Positions 1 to 5,833 of a stretch of 27,322 bases of DNA are shown here, piece after piece (the stretch's first letter is position 1; each line of letters starts with the position of its first letter). Source of the stretch: a virus; the IMG/VR virus record IMGVR_UViG_3300046009_000141, positions 1 to 27,322 of that record. The stretch is one strand, 5' to 3'. Both the position numbers and the translations under genes were made by a program. A model generated the notes under the pieces. The model was not told where the DNA came from and ran no database searches. It was given only the letters and a program-made list of their open reading frames with translations.

Positions 1-351
1 ATGAGAGACACGATAGACATGGCCCGCGAGGCATGGATAAGCGAAGCCGAAGCTGAAATGTTGCGGGATTTTGAGGAATGCTACTTGTCTTGTACTTATT
101 TGGATGACCTCAAAGCCTTTGAAGCCCTTGTTCGTGCTGATGAGCGTGAGGCCGCGCAAGCAGAACACGAAGCCGACAAGGTCATCATTGAGTACCACGA
201 AGCAGCGATCAAGCGGCTGGAGGCAGCGATACTGGCAGAGCGTGAGGCGTGTGCAAAGGTGTGCGACGAATTGCCTTGGAAAGACATGGGCCACATTCCA
301 TCAAACTTAGCATTTGCAGCCGCCATCCGTTCGCGTTCTAGCGAACACTGA
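1..351 (+). CDS. Small phage protein with EREACAKVC motif (possibly cut at window start)
   Basis: A 116-residue, charged, mostly helical protein. It carries RADEREAA at residues 45-52 and AEREACAKVCDEL at 79-91, and ends in AAAIRSR. This E-R-E-A-C-A-K-V-C module followed by A-A-A-I-R is common in small accessory proteins of Burkholderiales and Pseudomonas phages; its function is unknown. The first in-window codon is ATG at base 1, so no upstream ribosome site can be checked and the gene may begin earlier. The next gene starts 14 bases downstream on the same strand, so the two probably share a transcript. I infer an early or accessory role from its small size and position outside the structural block. 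Confidence 0.65.
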   Translation: MRDTIDMAREAWISEAEAEMLRDFEECYLSCTYLDDLKAFEALVRADEREAAQAEHEADKVIIEYHEAAIKRLEAAILAEREACAKVCDELPWKDMGHIPSNLAFAAAIRSRSSEH

Positions 352-365
352 GCAAGAGGCCAAAT

Positions 366-560
366 ATGAGGCCAGACAGCCCCTGCATAGCCATCTGTAC
401 AACCTTGTATGACGAAGTTTGCAAAGGTTGTGGACGCACATACATGGAAGTGGCTCTGTGGAACTCTATGTCCGAAGTTGAGAAAGAAGACATCTGGCAA
501 CGCATAGACGCAGAAGCCACTGCATGGCGATACAACACATACAAGGACAGAGTGAAATGA
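366..560 (+). CDS. DUF1289-type Cys4 protein
   Basis: A 64-residue protein with the layout of DUF1289 proteins: Cys7 and Cys11, then Cys19-K-G-Cys22-G-R-T, then a W-x-S-M-S-x-x-E-K helix (WNSMSEVEKEDIW). Four conserved cysteines in this family are thought to bind a metal or an Fe-S cluster. DUF1289 proteins are common in proteobacteria and turn up in their phages; the biochemical role is not established. Its TGA overlaps the ATG of the next gene (ATGA at 557-560), which suggests translational coupling. The family call is fairly secure from the cysteine spacing; the function is not known. Confidence 0.8.
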   Translation: MRPDSPCIAICTTLYDEVCKGCGRTYMEVALWNSMSEVEKEDIWQRIDAEATAWRYNTYKDRVK

Positions 561-1060
561 GGAAGAAAAGCAAATACAAACCCAATGGAGTCCGTTTGGA
601 CGCTGTTAATTGGGTGCTTGCAGGGATGAAGCCAGTATCAAGCGTTGGTGACGCTATTGTTGTCCTGAAGGCCAAGAATCATTCAGCACTGACAGAGGTT
701 GTCCAAGGCCGTGGAAACAGGGATCAGATAGATGTCCTGATTGCCGCACTTAATATGTGTGAGGCATACGCCGTTCACGGAAAAGGAAAAGATTGGTTGC
801 CAGAGATTAACGAAGCACAAGATGCGCTGTATCACATGGCACAAAGAGGCGTGAATACGGAGAAGTTCTTATTCCGTGGCCCAGAGATGCAAGCCGTGAA
901 TTTGGCTATGGAAATACATGACCGCCAACTTGAAGAGTCAACGGTATCCATGCTGGAGAAGATGACCGACTTTGTAACAAAGCAGATCATCCTCAAGAGG
1001 GCAAGACCGATTGTTAAACAAGAACGTCAAAGTAAGCCAGAGCAAATGCTGCCAGCGTGA
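557..1060 (+). CDS. Hypothetical phage protein, 167 aa
   Basis: A 167-residue soluble protein with no motif I can name. A longer reading could start at 524, but the ATG at 557 overlaps the upstream stop and begins with the basic stretch MRKKSKYKPNG, which is more natural. The body is helical (residues about 40-75: hydrophobic and charged repeats around QIDVLIAALNMCEAYA), and the C-terminus is basic (ILKRARPIVKQERQ). Its last 47 bases overlap the 3' end of a tiny gene on the opposite strand (1014-1109). It resembles short proteins near regulatory ends of podovirus genomes, but I cannot assign a role. Confidence 0.65.
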   Translation: MRKKSKYKPNGVRLDAVNWVLAGMKPVSSVGDAIVVLKAKNHSALTEVVQGRGNRDQIDVLIAALNMCEAYAVHGKGKDWLPEINEAQDALYHMAQRGVNTEKFLFRGPEMQAVNLAMEIHDRQLEESTVSMLEKMTDFVTKQIILKRARPIVKQERQSKPEQMLPA

Positions 1061-1109
1061 TACCAAGACCGATTGCCAATGTGATGTCTGCGATTGTTTC
1101 TTTGCTCAT
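1014..1109 (-). CDS. Tiny single-pass membrane protein, 31 aa
   Basis: The minus strand reads ATG at 1109 to TAA at 1014-1016, giving 31 residues. The peptide starts MSKETIADITLAIG and continues as one hydrophobic helix (LGITLAAFALAYF, about residues 10-28), ending DVLV. A purine-rich ribosome site (AAAGGA) lies six bases upstream of the ATG. It is oriented tail-to-tail with the 557-1060 gene and overlaps its 3' end by 47 bases. It lies 36 bases downstream of another small minus-strand gene, so the two may share a transcript. Small one-helix proteins of this kind are common in phages and their function is usually unknown. Confidence 0.55.
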   Translation of the reverse strand: MSKETIADITLAIGLGITLAAFALAYFDVLV

Positions 1110-1124
1110 GGTGATTCCTTTGAT

Positions 1125-1138
1125 GGGGCCGAAGCCCC
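1125..1138 (-). other. Hairpin with UUCG loop between two tiny genes
   Basis: On the minus strand the sequence GGGGCTTCGGCCCC forms a five-base-pair GC stem closed by a TTCG tetraloop, an unusually stable RNA fold. It lies seven bases past the stop of the 43-aa gene and 15 bases before the start of the 31-aa gene. No T-run follows on the minus strand (next bases ATCAAAGG), so it is not a canonical terminator. It could stabilise an mRNA end or tune read-through. Confidence 0.4.
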
Positions 1139-1145
1139 GTTAAAT

Positions 1146-1277
1146 TTAAGCTGCAATTTCAACAATTTTCCAGTCTGCTTTGTGGCGAATTGCGTACATT
1201 TTTGCAAAAGCACCTTGAGCAGCGCCGCGCGTTTTGTATGCTTTGTAAAAGTTGCCGTTGATGTAAAGATGAAACAT
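1146..1277 (-). CDS. Small phage protein, 43 aa, minus strand
   Basis: The minus strand encodes 43 residues from ATG at 1277 to TAA at 1146-1148. The peptide begins MFHLYINGNFYKAYKTRGAA and ends DWKIVEIAA, a compact aromatic- and Lys-rich sequence that reads like a small beta-alpha-beta domain. A GGAG ribosome site sits seven bases before the ATG. The pattern of an FY-K-x-Y-K stretch followed by a helix (AAQGAFAKMYAIRHKA) suggests a folded accessory protein, but I cannot name a family. It runs opposite to the structural genes, the same orientation as the early genes at the right end of the window. Confidence 0.6.
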   Translation of the reverse strand: MFHLYINGNFYKAYKTRGAAQGAFAKMYAIRHKADWKIVEIAA

Positions 1278-1409
1278 TGTGTCGCTCCGTTGTGTTGTTG
1301 ATGACTCAATTATCTACTTGTCCACAGGAAAATCCATTAGGACAAACCCTAATACACAACTCGCCAAATCTGTGCTAGTGTTGTAAAATTCGGGTAACTG
1401 GAGAACACT
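1278..1409. promoter_or_regulatory. Divergent intergenic region with 6-bp inverted repeat
   Basis: This 132-base gap separates the minus-strand small genes from the long plus-strand late block, so it should hold divergent start signals. ATTAGG (1336-1341) and CCTAAT (1348-1353) form a perfect inverted repeat with a six-base spacer, the size of a small operator. TAAAAT at 1384-1389 is the best -10-like match for the plus strand, without a convincing -35. On the minus strand, TAGATAAT lies at 1308-1315, also without a good -35. A GGAG ribosome site for the 1410 gene is at 1400-1403. Promoter calls here are weak. Confidence 0.35.
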
Positions 1410-1769
1410 ATGGCTGGATTGCTTGGTACAGAACTGGAAATCTCAATCGAGATTGAGGAAGCTGAAGAGTCTAAATTTGACGAGGCTGAGAACGCCAAGA
1501 CCGTCAAATACATGGAAGAAGCGCAAATGTTTGGGCCAAAAGACCCAAGCAAGCCTTCCAGCGACTTCTGGCGCGACCTTGCCAATCATTGGCGCATTGC
1601 TCCAGATCAGGCCAAGCGCAAGCTGTGCAGTAATTGCGAATACGGCGATGACAGCCCAGAAACCAAAGAGATGTACGGCGACATGGCTATCTATTGCAAG
1701 AAGTTTGAGTTCGTCTGTGGCGAAGGCAAGACTTGCAAACGCTGGGAATCTTCACAAGGGGATGAATGA
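1410..1769 (+). CDS. Cys-rich (zinc-ribbon-like) phage protein with MAGLLG N-terminus
   Basis: A 119-residue protein. Residues 1-6 are MAGLLG, a start shared with the 2034 and 17628 genes. Residues 7-35 are very acidic. Residues about 50-62 hold an aromatic helix (DFWRDLANHWRI). The C-terminal third has cysteines at 73, 76, 96, 103 and 109 (KLCSNC, IYCKKF, FVCGEGKTCKRW), a spacing that suggests a metal-binding knuckle. A ribosome site (TGGAG) precedes the ATG, and it is the first gene of the late block. The stop overlaps the next start. No enzymatic motif is seen. A virion-associated role is inference from position and the shared N-terminus. Confidence 0.65.
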   Translation: MAGLLGTELEISIEIEEAEESKFDEAENAKTVKYMEEAQMFGPKDPSKPSSDFWRDLANHWRIAPDQAKRKLCSNCEYGDDSPETKEMYGDMAIYCKKFEFVCGEGKTCKRWESSQGDE

Positions 1770-1903
1770 TGGGCACGACCAACCAGCAAATGCCAAACCC
1801 CAAGCAAGCCAAGAAGCTGGCCGAACAAGCCAAAAAACAGGCTGAGTCTAAGGGCTACCAATCAATGCTTATGAAATTCTCCAAACCGAAAGGCAAAAAA
1901 TGA
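1766..1903 (+). CDS. Tiny Lys/Gln-rich basic protein, 45 aa
   Basis: ATG at 1766 overlaps the TGA of the upstream gene, and the reading frame runs to TGA at 1901-1903, giving 45 residues. A second ATG directly follows at 1769 and may be used instead. The peptide is strongly basic and helical: PNPKQAKKLAEQAKKQAESK in the middle and KFSKPKGKK at the end. It sits between two start/stop-coupled genes, which supports translation. Small lysine-rich phage proteins can be minor virion components or bind DNA, but nothing here proves this. Confidence 0.55.
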   Translation: MMGTTNQQMPNPKQAKKLAEQAKKQAESKGYQSMLMKFSKPKGKK

Positions 1904-2031
1904 ACTACGGTAACGCTGCTGAAAAGATGGCAATGATGATGACTAAGCCAAAGAAGGCCAAGCCAGAGCCAAAGCGTGAGATGCCGATGCGCGGTGGCCG
2001 TACAGCAACCAACAAGGCAAAGAAGAAGTAA
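1900..2031 (+). CDS. Tiny Met/Lys-rich basic protein, 43 aa
   Basis: ATG at 1900 overlaps the TGA of the previous gene; the frame ends with TAA at 2029-2031, two bases before the next ATG. The 43-residue product starts MNYGNAAEKMAMMMTKPKKA and ends in a basic tail (MRGGRTATNKAKKK). It has no hydrophobic core and is probably disordered and nucleic-acid-binding in character. It is the third member of a run of short coupled genes ahead of the ADP-ribosyltransferase-like gene. I do not recognise a family. Confidence 0.5.
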   Translation: MNYGNAAEKMAMMMTKPKKAKPEPKREMPMRGGRTATNKAKKK

Positions 2032-2033
2032 AC

Positions 2034-3107
2034 ATGGCTGGCTTGCTTGGTGAAATCTTCAGTGCTGGCAATGTTGCAAAGCGTAAGCTGACCGATTTGC
2101 TTGGTAATCCACTGTTAAGCGCACAGCAGTTTGTTGGCAACATCAACGACAGGGCGCGTAACCTCAATGAGATGACCTCTGCTGCCGCAAGAGAAGGCAT
2201 GGACTACGGGCCAGCAACGCAGCGTTTGGCTGGTCTGATGGCTGAAGGCTACAACCCTATGGGTTTGACTGTGTTTCACGGTAGCCCAGCCAAGTTCAAC
2301 CGCTTTGACCGCACCAAGATCGGCTCTGGTGAGGGCGCACAGGCTTTTGGTTACGGTCACTATGTAGCTGAATCTCCAAGTGTGGCGCGTGAATACCAAG
2401 AAAAGCTATCAAGCACAGGCGGAGCAAAAAGGCTGGTTTCTCAATTCGGTCAACTTGATGACGCCATTTCTGAGGCTCAAAAAAGAGTTACTCATTATGA
2501 GAACTTAATTAAACAACGTGCAGAAAATGTGCCGCTAGACAAGGCAAATTCTTTTTTGAAAATATCTAAAAAGAATTTACAAGACTTGCAAGATATGAAA
2601 GCTGGAGTGCCTGAAAATAAAGGGGCGCTTTACGAGATTGACCTTCCTGATGAGCAAATCGCTCGGATGCTTGACTATGACAATCCAGTAGACGAAACAA
2701 TCAGGAGTCGAGTAAGCCAAGCAGCTATGGAAAAGTTTGGGTCTGGATCAACTGGCACTTCTGGTGAATTACTTTACAAAGAGTTGACGCGAGAATTCCA
2801 AAACTTAGGAAGTCCTAATCCCGCAGCAGATGCTTCTGAGTTCTTGAGGGCACAAGGAGTTCCGGGAATTAAGTTTTTGGATCAAGGTAGCCGATCAAAC
2901 TTTACAGTGCAGAACACAGTAAAAGGAAATCCATACGGTGATCCAGTCTCCTTTATGACTGAGCAACAAGCAAAAGACTATGCCGCCGAACAGATTGAAA
3001 AAGGCTTTGGCACTCAAATTATTCCCGGAACATCAAACTTTGTTGTCTTCCCCGGCAACGAAGATATGCTTACAATCCTTAAACGCAACGGTGGATTGCT
3101 AGATTAA
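2034..3107 (+). CDS. ADP-ribosyltransferase-like phage protein (ART/polyvalent-type)
   Basis: A 357-residue protein. Residues 1-75 form an N-terminal segment beginning MAGLLGEIFS. The catalytic-looking region starts at about 78 with LTVFHGSPAKFNRFD (His82), then IGSGEGAQAFGYGHYVAES (about 96-114) and a following helix. This H-G-S-P ... G-E-G-A-Q-A ... G-x-Y-x-A-E pattern is typical of ADP-ribosyltransferase-fold domains found in phage and polyvalent proteins, which move ADP-ribose from NAD to a target. Residues about 130-195 form a Lys-rich helical insert. Later segments (GALYEIDLPDEQ, RAQGVPGIKFLDQGSR, NFVVFPGNEDM) match the downstream part of the same fold. I could not fix the third catalytic residue. 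The target is unknown. Position next to terminase and the shared N-terminus suggest it may be packaged. Base use becomes AT-rich from about 2400. Confidence 0.75.
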   Translation: MAGLLGEIFSAGNVAKRKLTDLLGNPLLSAQQFVGNINDRARNLNEMTSAAAREGMDYGPATQRLAGLMAEGYNPMGLTVFHGSPAKFNRFDRTKIGSGEGAQAFGYGHYVAESPSVAREYQEKLSSTGGAKRLVSQFGQLDDAISEAQKRVTHYENLIKQRAENVPLDKANSFLKISKKNLQDLQDMKAGVPENKGALYEIDLPDEQIARMLDYDNPVDETIRSRVSQAAMEKFGSGSTGTSGELLYKELTREFQNLGSPNPAADASEFLRAQGVPGIKFLDQGSRSNFTVQNTVKGNPYGDPVSFMTEQQAKDYAAEQIEKGFGTQIIPGTSNFVVFPGNEDMLTILKRNGGLLD

Positions 3108-3146
3108 CCCGCAGATGTGAGTCTGCACTAAAGGCAAGCCAACGTA

Positions 3147-3461
3147 ATGGAGTTTGATACATTTGTTAGAGGCAAAAAAGAGTCTCTATATGTTATTGAA
3201 TTTGATAGCGGCATCATCAAAGTTGGTAGAGGGTACTCTCCTGAACAAAGGATAAAAGTACACAGGCAGCTTGGTGAGATCGCTGGATGGAAGCTAACAA
3301 AGATTTTTTCTCTTGAGTGCCATGTGGATGTTAAAAAAGCTGAAAAGCGTTTAATATCTATTTGCCTACAATCGTGCACAGAAGTAAGAGCTAGGGAATG
3401 GTTCCTTGGGCTTGATTTTGATGCAATCGTTAACAGCGCAAAGGATTGCGCGCAACATTGA
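3147..3461 (+). CDS. T5orf172/GIY-YIG-like domain protein
   Basis: A 104-residue protein whose N-terminal half reads LYVIEFDSGIIKVGRGYSP followed by RI and a helix. This is the layout of T5orf172/MUG113 domains, which are relatives of GIY-YIG nucleases: strand, short turn, strand with K-V-G, then an Arg-bearing helix (QRIKVHRQLGE). A matching helix with Glu (KKAEKRLIS) follows at about residues 63-71. The gene is AT-rich compared with the terminase genes. It sits just upstream of the terminase small subunit, a frequent place for mobile nuclease genes. It could be a homing-type nuclease or a DNA-repair-like accessory. Nuclease activity is inference. Confidence 0.6.
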   Translation: MEFDTFVRGKKESLYVIEFDSGIIKVGRGYSPEQRIKVHRQLGEIAGWKLTKIFSLECHVDVKKAEKRLISICLQSCTEVRAREWFLGLDFDAIVNSAKDCAQH

Positions 3462-3485
3462 CCAACCTACGGGAGTCAAACCAAG

Positions 3486-3824
3486 ATGAATAAATTAGGG
3501 AACGAAAATTCTGGCTTTGAAGAGCGTAAAGGCCGAGGAAGGCCTCCCGGCTCTCTTAACAAGGCCACCAAGACGTTTAGAGAGACTGTCAGTAGGTTGC
3601 TAGAGGATAACGCTGAAAATGTCTCTAAGTGGCTTATAGAGGTTGCCGAGGGAAGTGTCGAGAAAGAACTGAAAGCAGATCCCAAGGGCGCTTTGACACT
3701 TCTGGCTCAGATGGCTGAATACGCCACTCCAAAGCTGAACCGAACTGAGATGACTGGTGACGGTGGTGGGCCAGTAGAGGTTTCGGGCATCCAAATCAAG
3801 TTGGTCAAGCCGAATGAATCTTGA
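3486..3824 (+). CDS. terS: Terminase small subunit-like protein
   Basis: A 112-residue protein. Residues 15-26 are RKGRGRPPGSLN, a basic stretch common at the N-terminus of phage small terminase proteins of the G-R-P-x-G-S-x-N-K type. A helical region follows (FRETVSRLLEDNAENVSKWL, then DPKGALTLLAQMAEYATPKLNR). The family recognises the packaging site and hands DNA to the large subunit. The gene overlaps the large subunit start by 11 bases, the usual arrangement. Residues near the end (VEVSGIQIKLVKP) form a short strand-like tail typical of these proteins. Assignment rests on motif plus position. Confidence 0.8.
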   Translation: MNKLGNENSGFEERKGRGRPPGSLNKATKTFRETVSRLLEDNAENVSKWLIEVAEGSVEKELKADPKGALTLLAQMAEYATPKLNRTEMTGDGGGPVEVSGIQIKLVKPNES

Positions 3825-5064
3825 ACTGGACTTCCCTGAAAAGTTGGGATTCCTGTTTGAGCCGCACCGATACAAGATTCTTTATGGTGGCCGTGGGTCT
3901 GCTAAGTCTTGGTCGGTGGCCCGAGCATTGATCGCCATTGCTGTTCAAAAGCAAACCCGCATTCTTTGCGCCCGTGAGTTGCAGAACAGTATCTCTGACT
4001 CTGTGATTGCTCTGTTGGGCGACCAGATCAAAGCAATGAATCTGGAGTCCTTCTTTGACGTACAGCGCACAGCCATCTACGGTAAGAACGGGTCTGAGTT
4101 CAGCTTTGCTGGCCTGAAGCACAACGTCACCTCAATCAAGTCCTTTGAGGGTGTGGACATCTGCTGGATAGAAGAAGGCCAAGCGGTATCTAAGGTGTCG
4201 TGGGAGACTTTGATCCCAACCATCCGAAAGCCTGACTCTGAGATATGGGTGACTTTTAACCCTGACTTGGACACAGACGAGACTTACAAGCGGTTTGTGG
4301 TCAACCCTCCTGCAAGCGCAAAGATCGCCAAGGTCAACTGGTCAGACAACCCGTGGTTTCCTCAAGTCCTGAAGGATGAACTGGAAGACCTGAAGGCCAA
4401 GAACGTGGATTCTTACCTGAACGTCTGGGAAGGGCATACCCGCCAGATGCTGGATGGCGCTGTGTACGCCAACGAACTGAGGAAGGCTCAAGAGGACAAC
4501 CGGGTGCGTGAGCTGATTATTGACAAGTCAATCCCTGTGCAGACCTTTTGGGACTTGGGATGGGCTGACATGACCTCAATCTGGTTCGTTCAGGTGATTG
4601 CCGGTGGTGAGGTCAGGGTGATCGACTTCTACCAGAACTGCCAGAAAACCATTGACCACTACGCTCAGGTCTTGCAGGACAAGGGCTACATCTACAAGGA
4701 TTGGTGGCTGCCGCACGATGCCGAGCATAAGAATATGACGGGCAAGTCTGTCAAGGATATTCTTGAGGGCATGGGTAAACCTATCCGAATCACGCCAAAG
4801 CTGTCTGTTGCTGACGGTATCAACGCAGCCAGAACGCTGATGAACCGAGCATTCTTTGACGAGACAAGATGCGCTGATGGCTTGCAGAACTTGCGCCATT
4901 ACCGCTATGACGTTGACCCGAACACTAAGATGTTCAGCAACAAGCCACTGCACGACCAGCACTCACACGCTGCCGATGCTTGGCGTTATGTGGCCGTGGG
5001 CCTTGACGAGAATGTCGGGACTTGGGGCAAATCTATCAACAAACCAGCAAAGTGGGTGGTCTAA
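3814..5064 (+). CDS. terL: Terminase large subunit (PBSX-type)
   Basis: A 416-residue DNA-packaging motor protein. The ATPase half has Walker A at 25-32 (GGRGSAKS), Walker B with its catalytic Glu at 114-121 (VDICWIEE) and the coupling motif TFNP at 147-150. The nuclease half has DLGWAD at 247-252, VIDFY around Asp271, and a late acidic site in DQHSHAADAW (Asp388). Length and motif order match PBSX/XtmB-type large terminases, which pump DNA into the prohead through the portal and cut the concatemer. It overlaps the small subunit start-to-end and is followed without a gap by a coiled-coil gene. All key residues I can check are present, so it looks functional. Confidence 0.95.
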   Translation: MNLELDFPEKLGFLFEPHRYKILYGGRGSAKSWSVARALIAIAVQKQTRILCARELQNSISDSVIALLGDQIKAMNLESFFDVQRTAIYGKNGSEFSFAGLKHNVTSIKSFEGVDICWIEEGQAVSKVSWETLIPTIRKPDSEIWVTFNPDLDTDETYKRFVVNPPASAKIAKVNWSDNPWFPQVLKDELEDLKAKNVDSYLNVWEGHTRQMLDGAVYANELRKAQEDNRVRELIIDKSIPVQTFWDLGWADMTSIWFVQVIAGGEVRVIDFYQNCQKTIDHYAQVLQDKGYIYKDWWLPHDAEHKNMTGKSVKDILEGMGKPIRITPKLSVADGINAARTLMNRAFFDETRCADGLQNLRHYRYDVDPNTKMFSNKPLHDQHSHAADAWRYVAVGLDENVGTWGKSINKPAKWVV

Positions 5065-5247
5065 ATGTTTATGATGCGACAAGGTGATATTTCTAATGCC
5101 AAGCGGGTTGACGAACTTGAAAAGCGGGTGGAAATGCTTGAAAATGTGGTAAAGCAGTTACAAGAAAAAAATGCTAGAATAGGCAGACCACCAAAGGAGA
5201 AGGCTAATGGACAAAAGACTATCGGGAGTCTATCTAATTCAGAATAA
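5065..5247 (+). CDS. Coiled-coil protein ending in GRPPK, likely truncated by homing endonuclease insertion
   Basis: A 60-residue protein starting directly after the terminase stop. Residues about 12-37 form a heptad coiled coil (RVDELEKRVEMLENVVKQLQ). GRPPKEK at 40-46 resembles a basic AT-hook-like stretch. The final residues (ANGQKTIGSLSNSE) are read through the start of the next gene in another frame and look non-native. A GRPAKVKDEPERT tail, encoded at 5792-5830 in the frame of the next gene, looks like the displaced original C-terminus. Short coiled-coil genes between terminase and portal are common in phages. Function is unknown. Confidence 0.6.
   Translation: MFMMRQGDISNAKRVDELEKRVEMLENVVKQLQEKNARIGRPPKEKANGQKTIGSLSNSE
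5182..5202 (+). repeat. Left copy of imperfect direct repeat flanking the GIY-YIG gene
   Basis: This stretch encodes GRPPKEK in the coiled-coil gene. It matches 5792-5812, which encodes GRPAKVK at the end of the GIY-YIG gene, at 15 of 21 bases and in the same codon register. The two copies bracket the endonuclease reading frame. This is what would be expected if the endonuclease inserted here with duplication or regeneration of the target. Confidence 0.5.
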
Positions 5248-5833
5248 GCTAGATGAGAAGTGTTATGTTGGGGTGTCTATAAACATTTACTCTCGATGGA
5301 GGCAGCACAAATATTGGGCAAAAAACAAAGAAGTTGCCTCAAGAATCACGCGCGCCATAAAAAAATACGGCGTTGAAAACTTTGAATTTTCAATTATTGA
5401 ACTTTGCGACAAGGATTTCTTTGAGGAAAAAGAAAGACATTGGATAAGTAAATATGATTCAGTTTTAAATGGCTATAACTTAACCTATGGTGGAAGCATA
5501 AAAAAAGTTATTTCAGAAGAAACAAAATTGAAGATGTCCAACAGCCGAATTGGAGTGCCAAAGTCTGATGGCCATAAGCAAAAAATTGCACAAGTCAACG
5601 GATCAAAAGAAAACCGAGAAAAATTTTCAAAGTTAAGTCTTGGGCGCAAGCTGTCTGACGAAACTAAAAAAAAGATGTCCGAAAGCAAAAAAGGCTTTAA
5701 ACACACTGAAGAAGCAAAAAGAAAGATGGGGGCTGCTTCCATTGCTCATTGGCAGCGCATAGCGTTACAATTAGCCGAACGCCCAAAGGTCGGGCGACCA
5801 GCAAAGGTCAAAGATGAGCCAGAACGAACTTAA
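5207..5833 (+). CDS. GIY-YIG homing endonuclease with NUMOD3 repeats
   Basis: A 208-residue protein. Residues 6-35 carry the GIY-YIG core (SGVYLIQN, then CYVGVS and the Arg-bearing SRWRQH). The catalytic Glu is probably in FEEKERHWI, and NGYNLTYGG follows. NUMOD3-type DNA-binding repeats come next: SEETKLKMSNSRIG, LSDETKKKMSESKKG and HTEEAKRKMG (about 103-185). Family members cut at a specific site and spread their own gene. The gene is strikingly AT-rich with many A-runs against its neighbours, a sign of recent transfer. A ribosome site (AAAGGAG) precedes the ATG. The last 14 residues (GRPAKVKDEPERT region) look captured from the interrupted coiled-coil gene. The stop overlaps the portal start by 20 bases. 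Confidence 0.9.
   Translation: MDKRLSGVYLIQNKLDEKCYVGVSINIYSRWRQHKYWAKNKEVASRITRAIKKYGVENFEFSIIELCDKDFFEEKERHWISKYDSVLNGYNLTYGGSIKKVISEETKLKMSNSRIGVPKSDGHKQKIAQVNGSKENREKFSKLSLGRKLSDETKKKMSESKKGFKHTEEAKRKMGAASIAHWQRIALQLAERPKVGRPAKVKDEPERT
5792..5812 (+). repeat. Right copy of imperfect direct repeat flanking the GIY-YIG gene
   Basis: Partner of 5182-5202, encoding GRPAKVK. Its base composition returns to that of the phage background after the AT-rich endonuclease, which supports an insertion boundary slightly upstream of it, around 5750-5790. Confidence 0.5.

Noticed and set aside
524-556. Earlier start for the 557-1060 gene
   Set aside because: Would overlap the DUF1289 gene by 37 bases; the ATGA overlap at 557 is the better start.
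1318-1326. DnaA-box-like TTGTCCACA
   Set aside because: Only a single near-match with one change from the consensus; no cluster, AT-rich unwinding element or replication gene nearby.
3111-3126. GCAGA-N6-TCTGC hairpin after the ADP-ribosyltransferase-like gene
   Set aside because: Five-base-pair stem without a T-run; too weak to call a terminator and could be chance.
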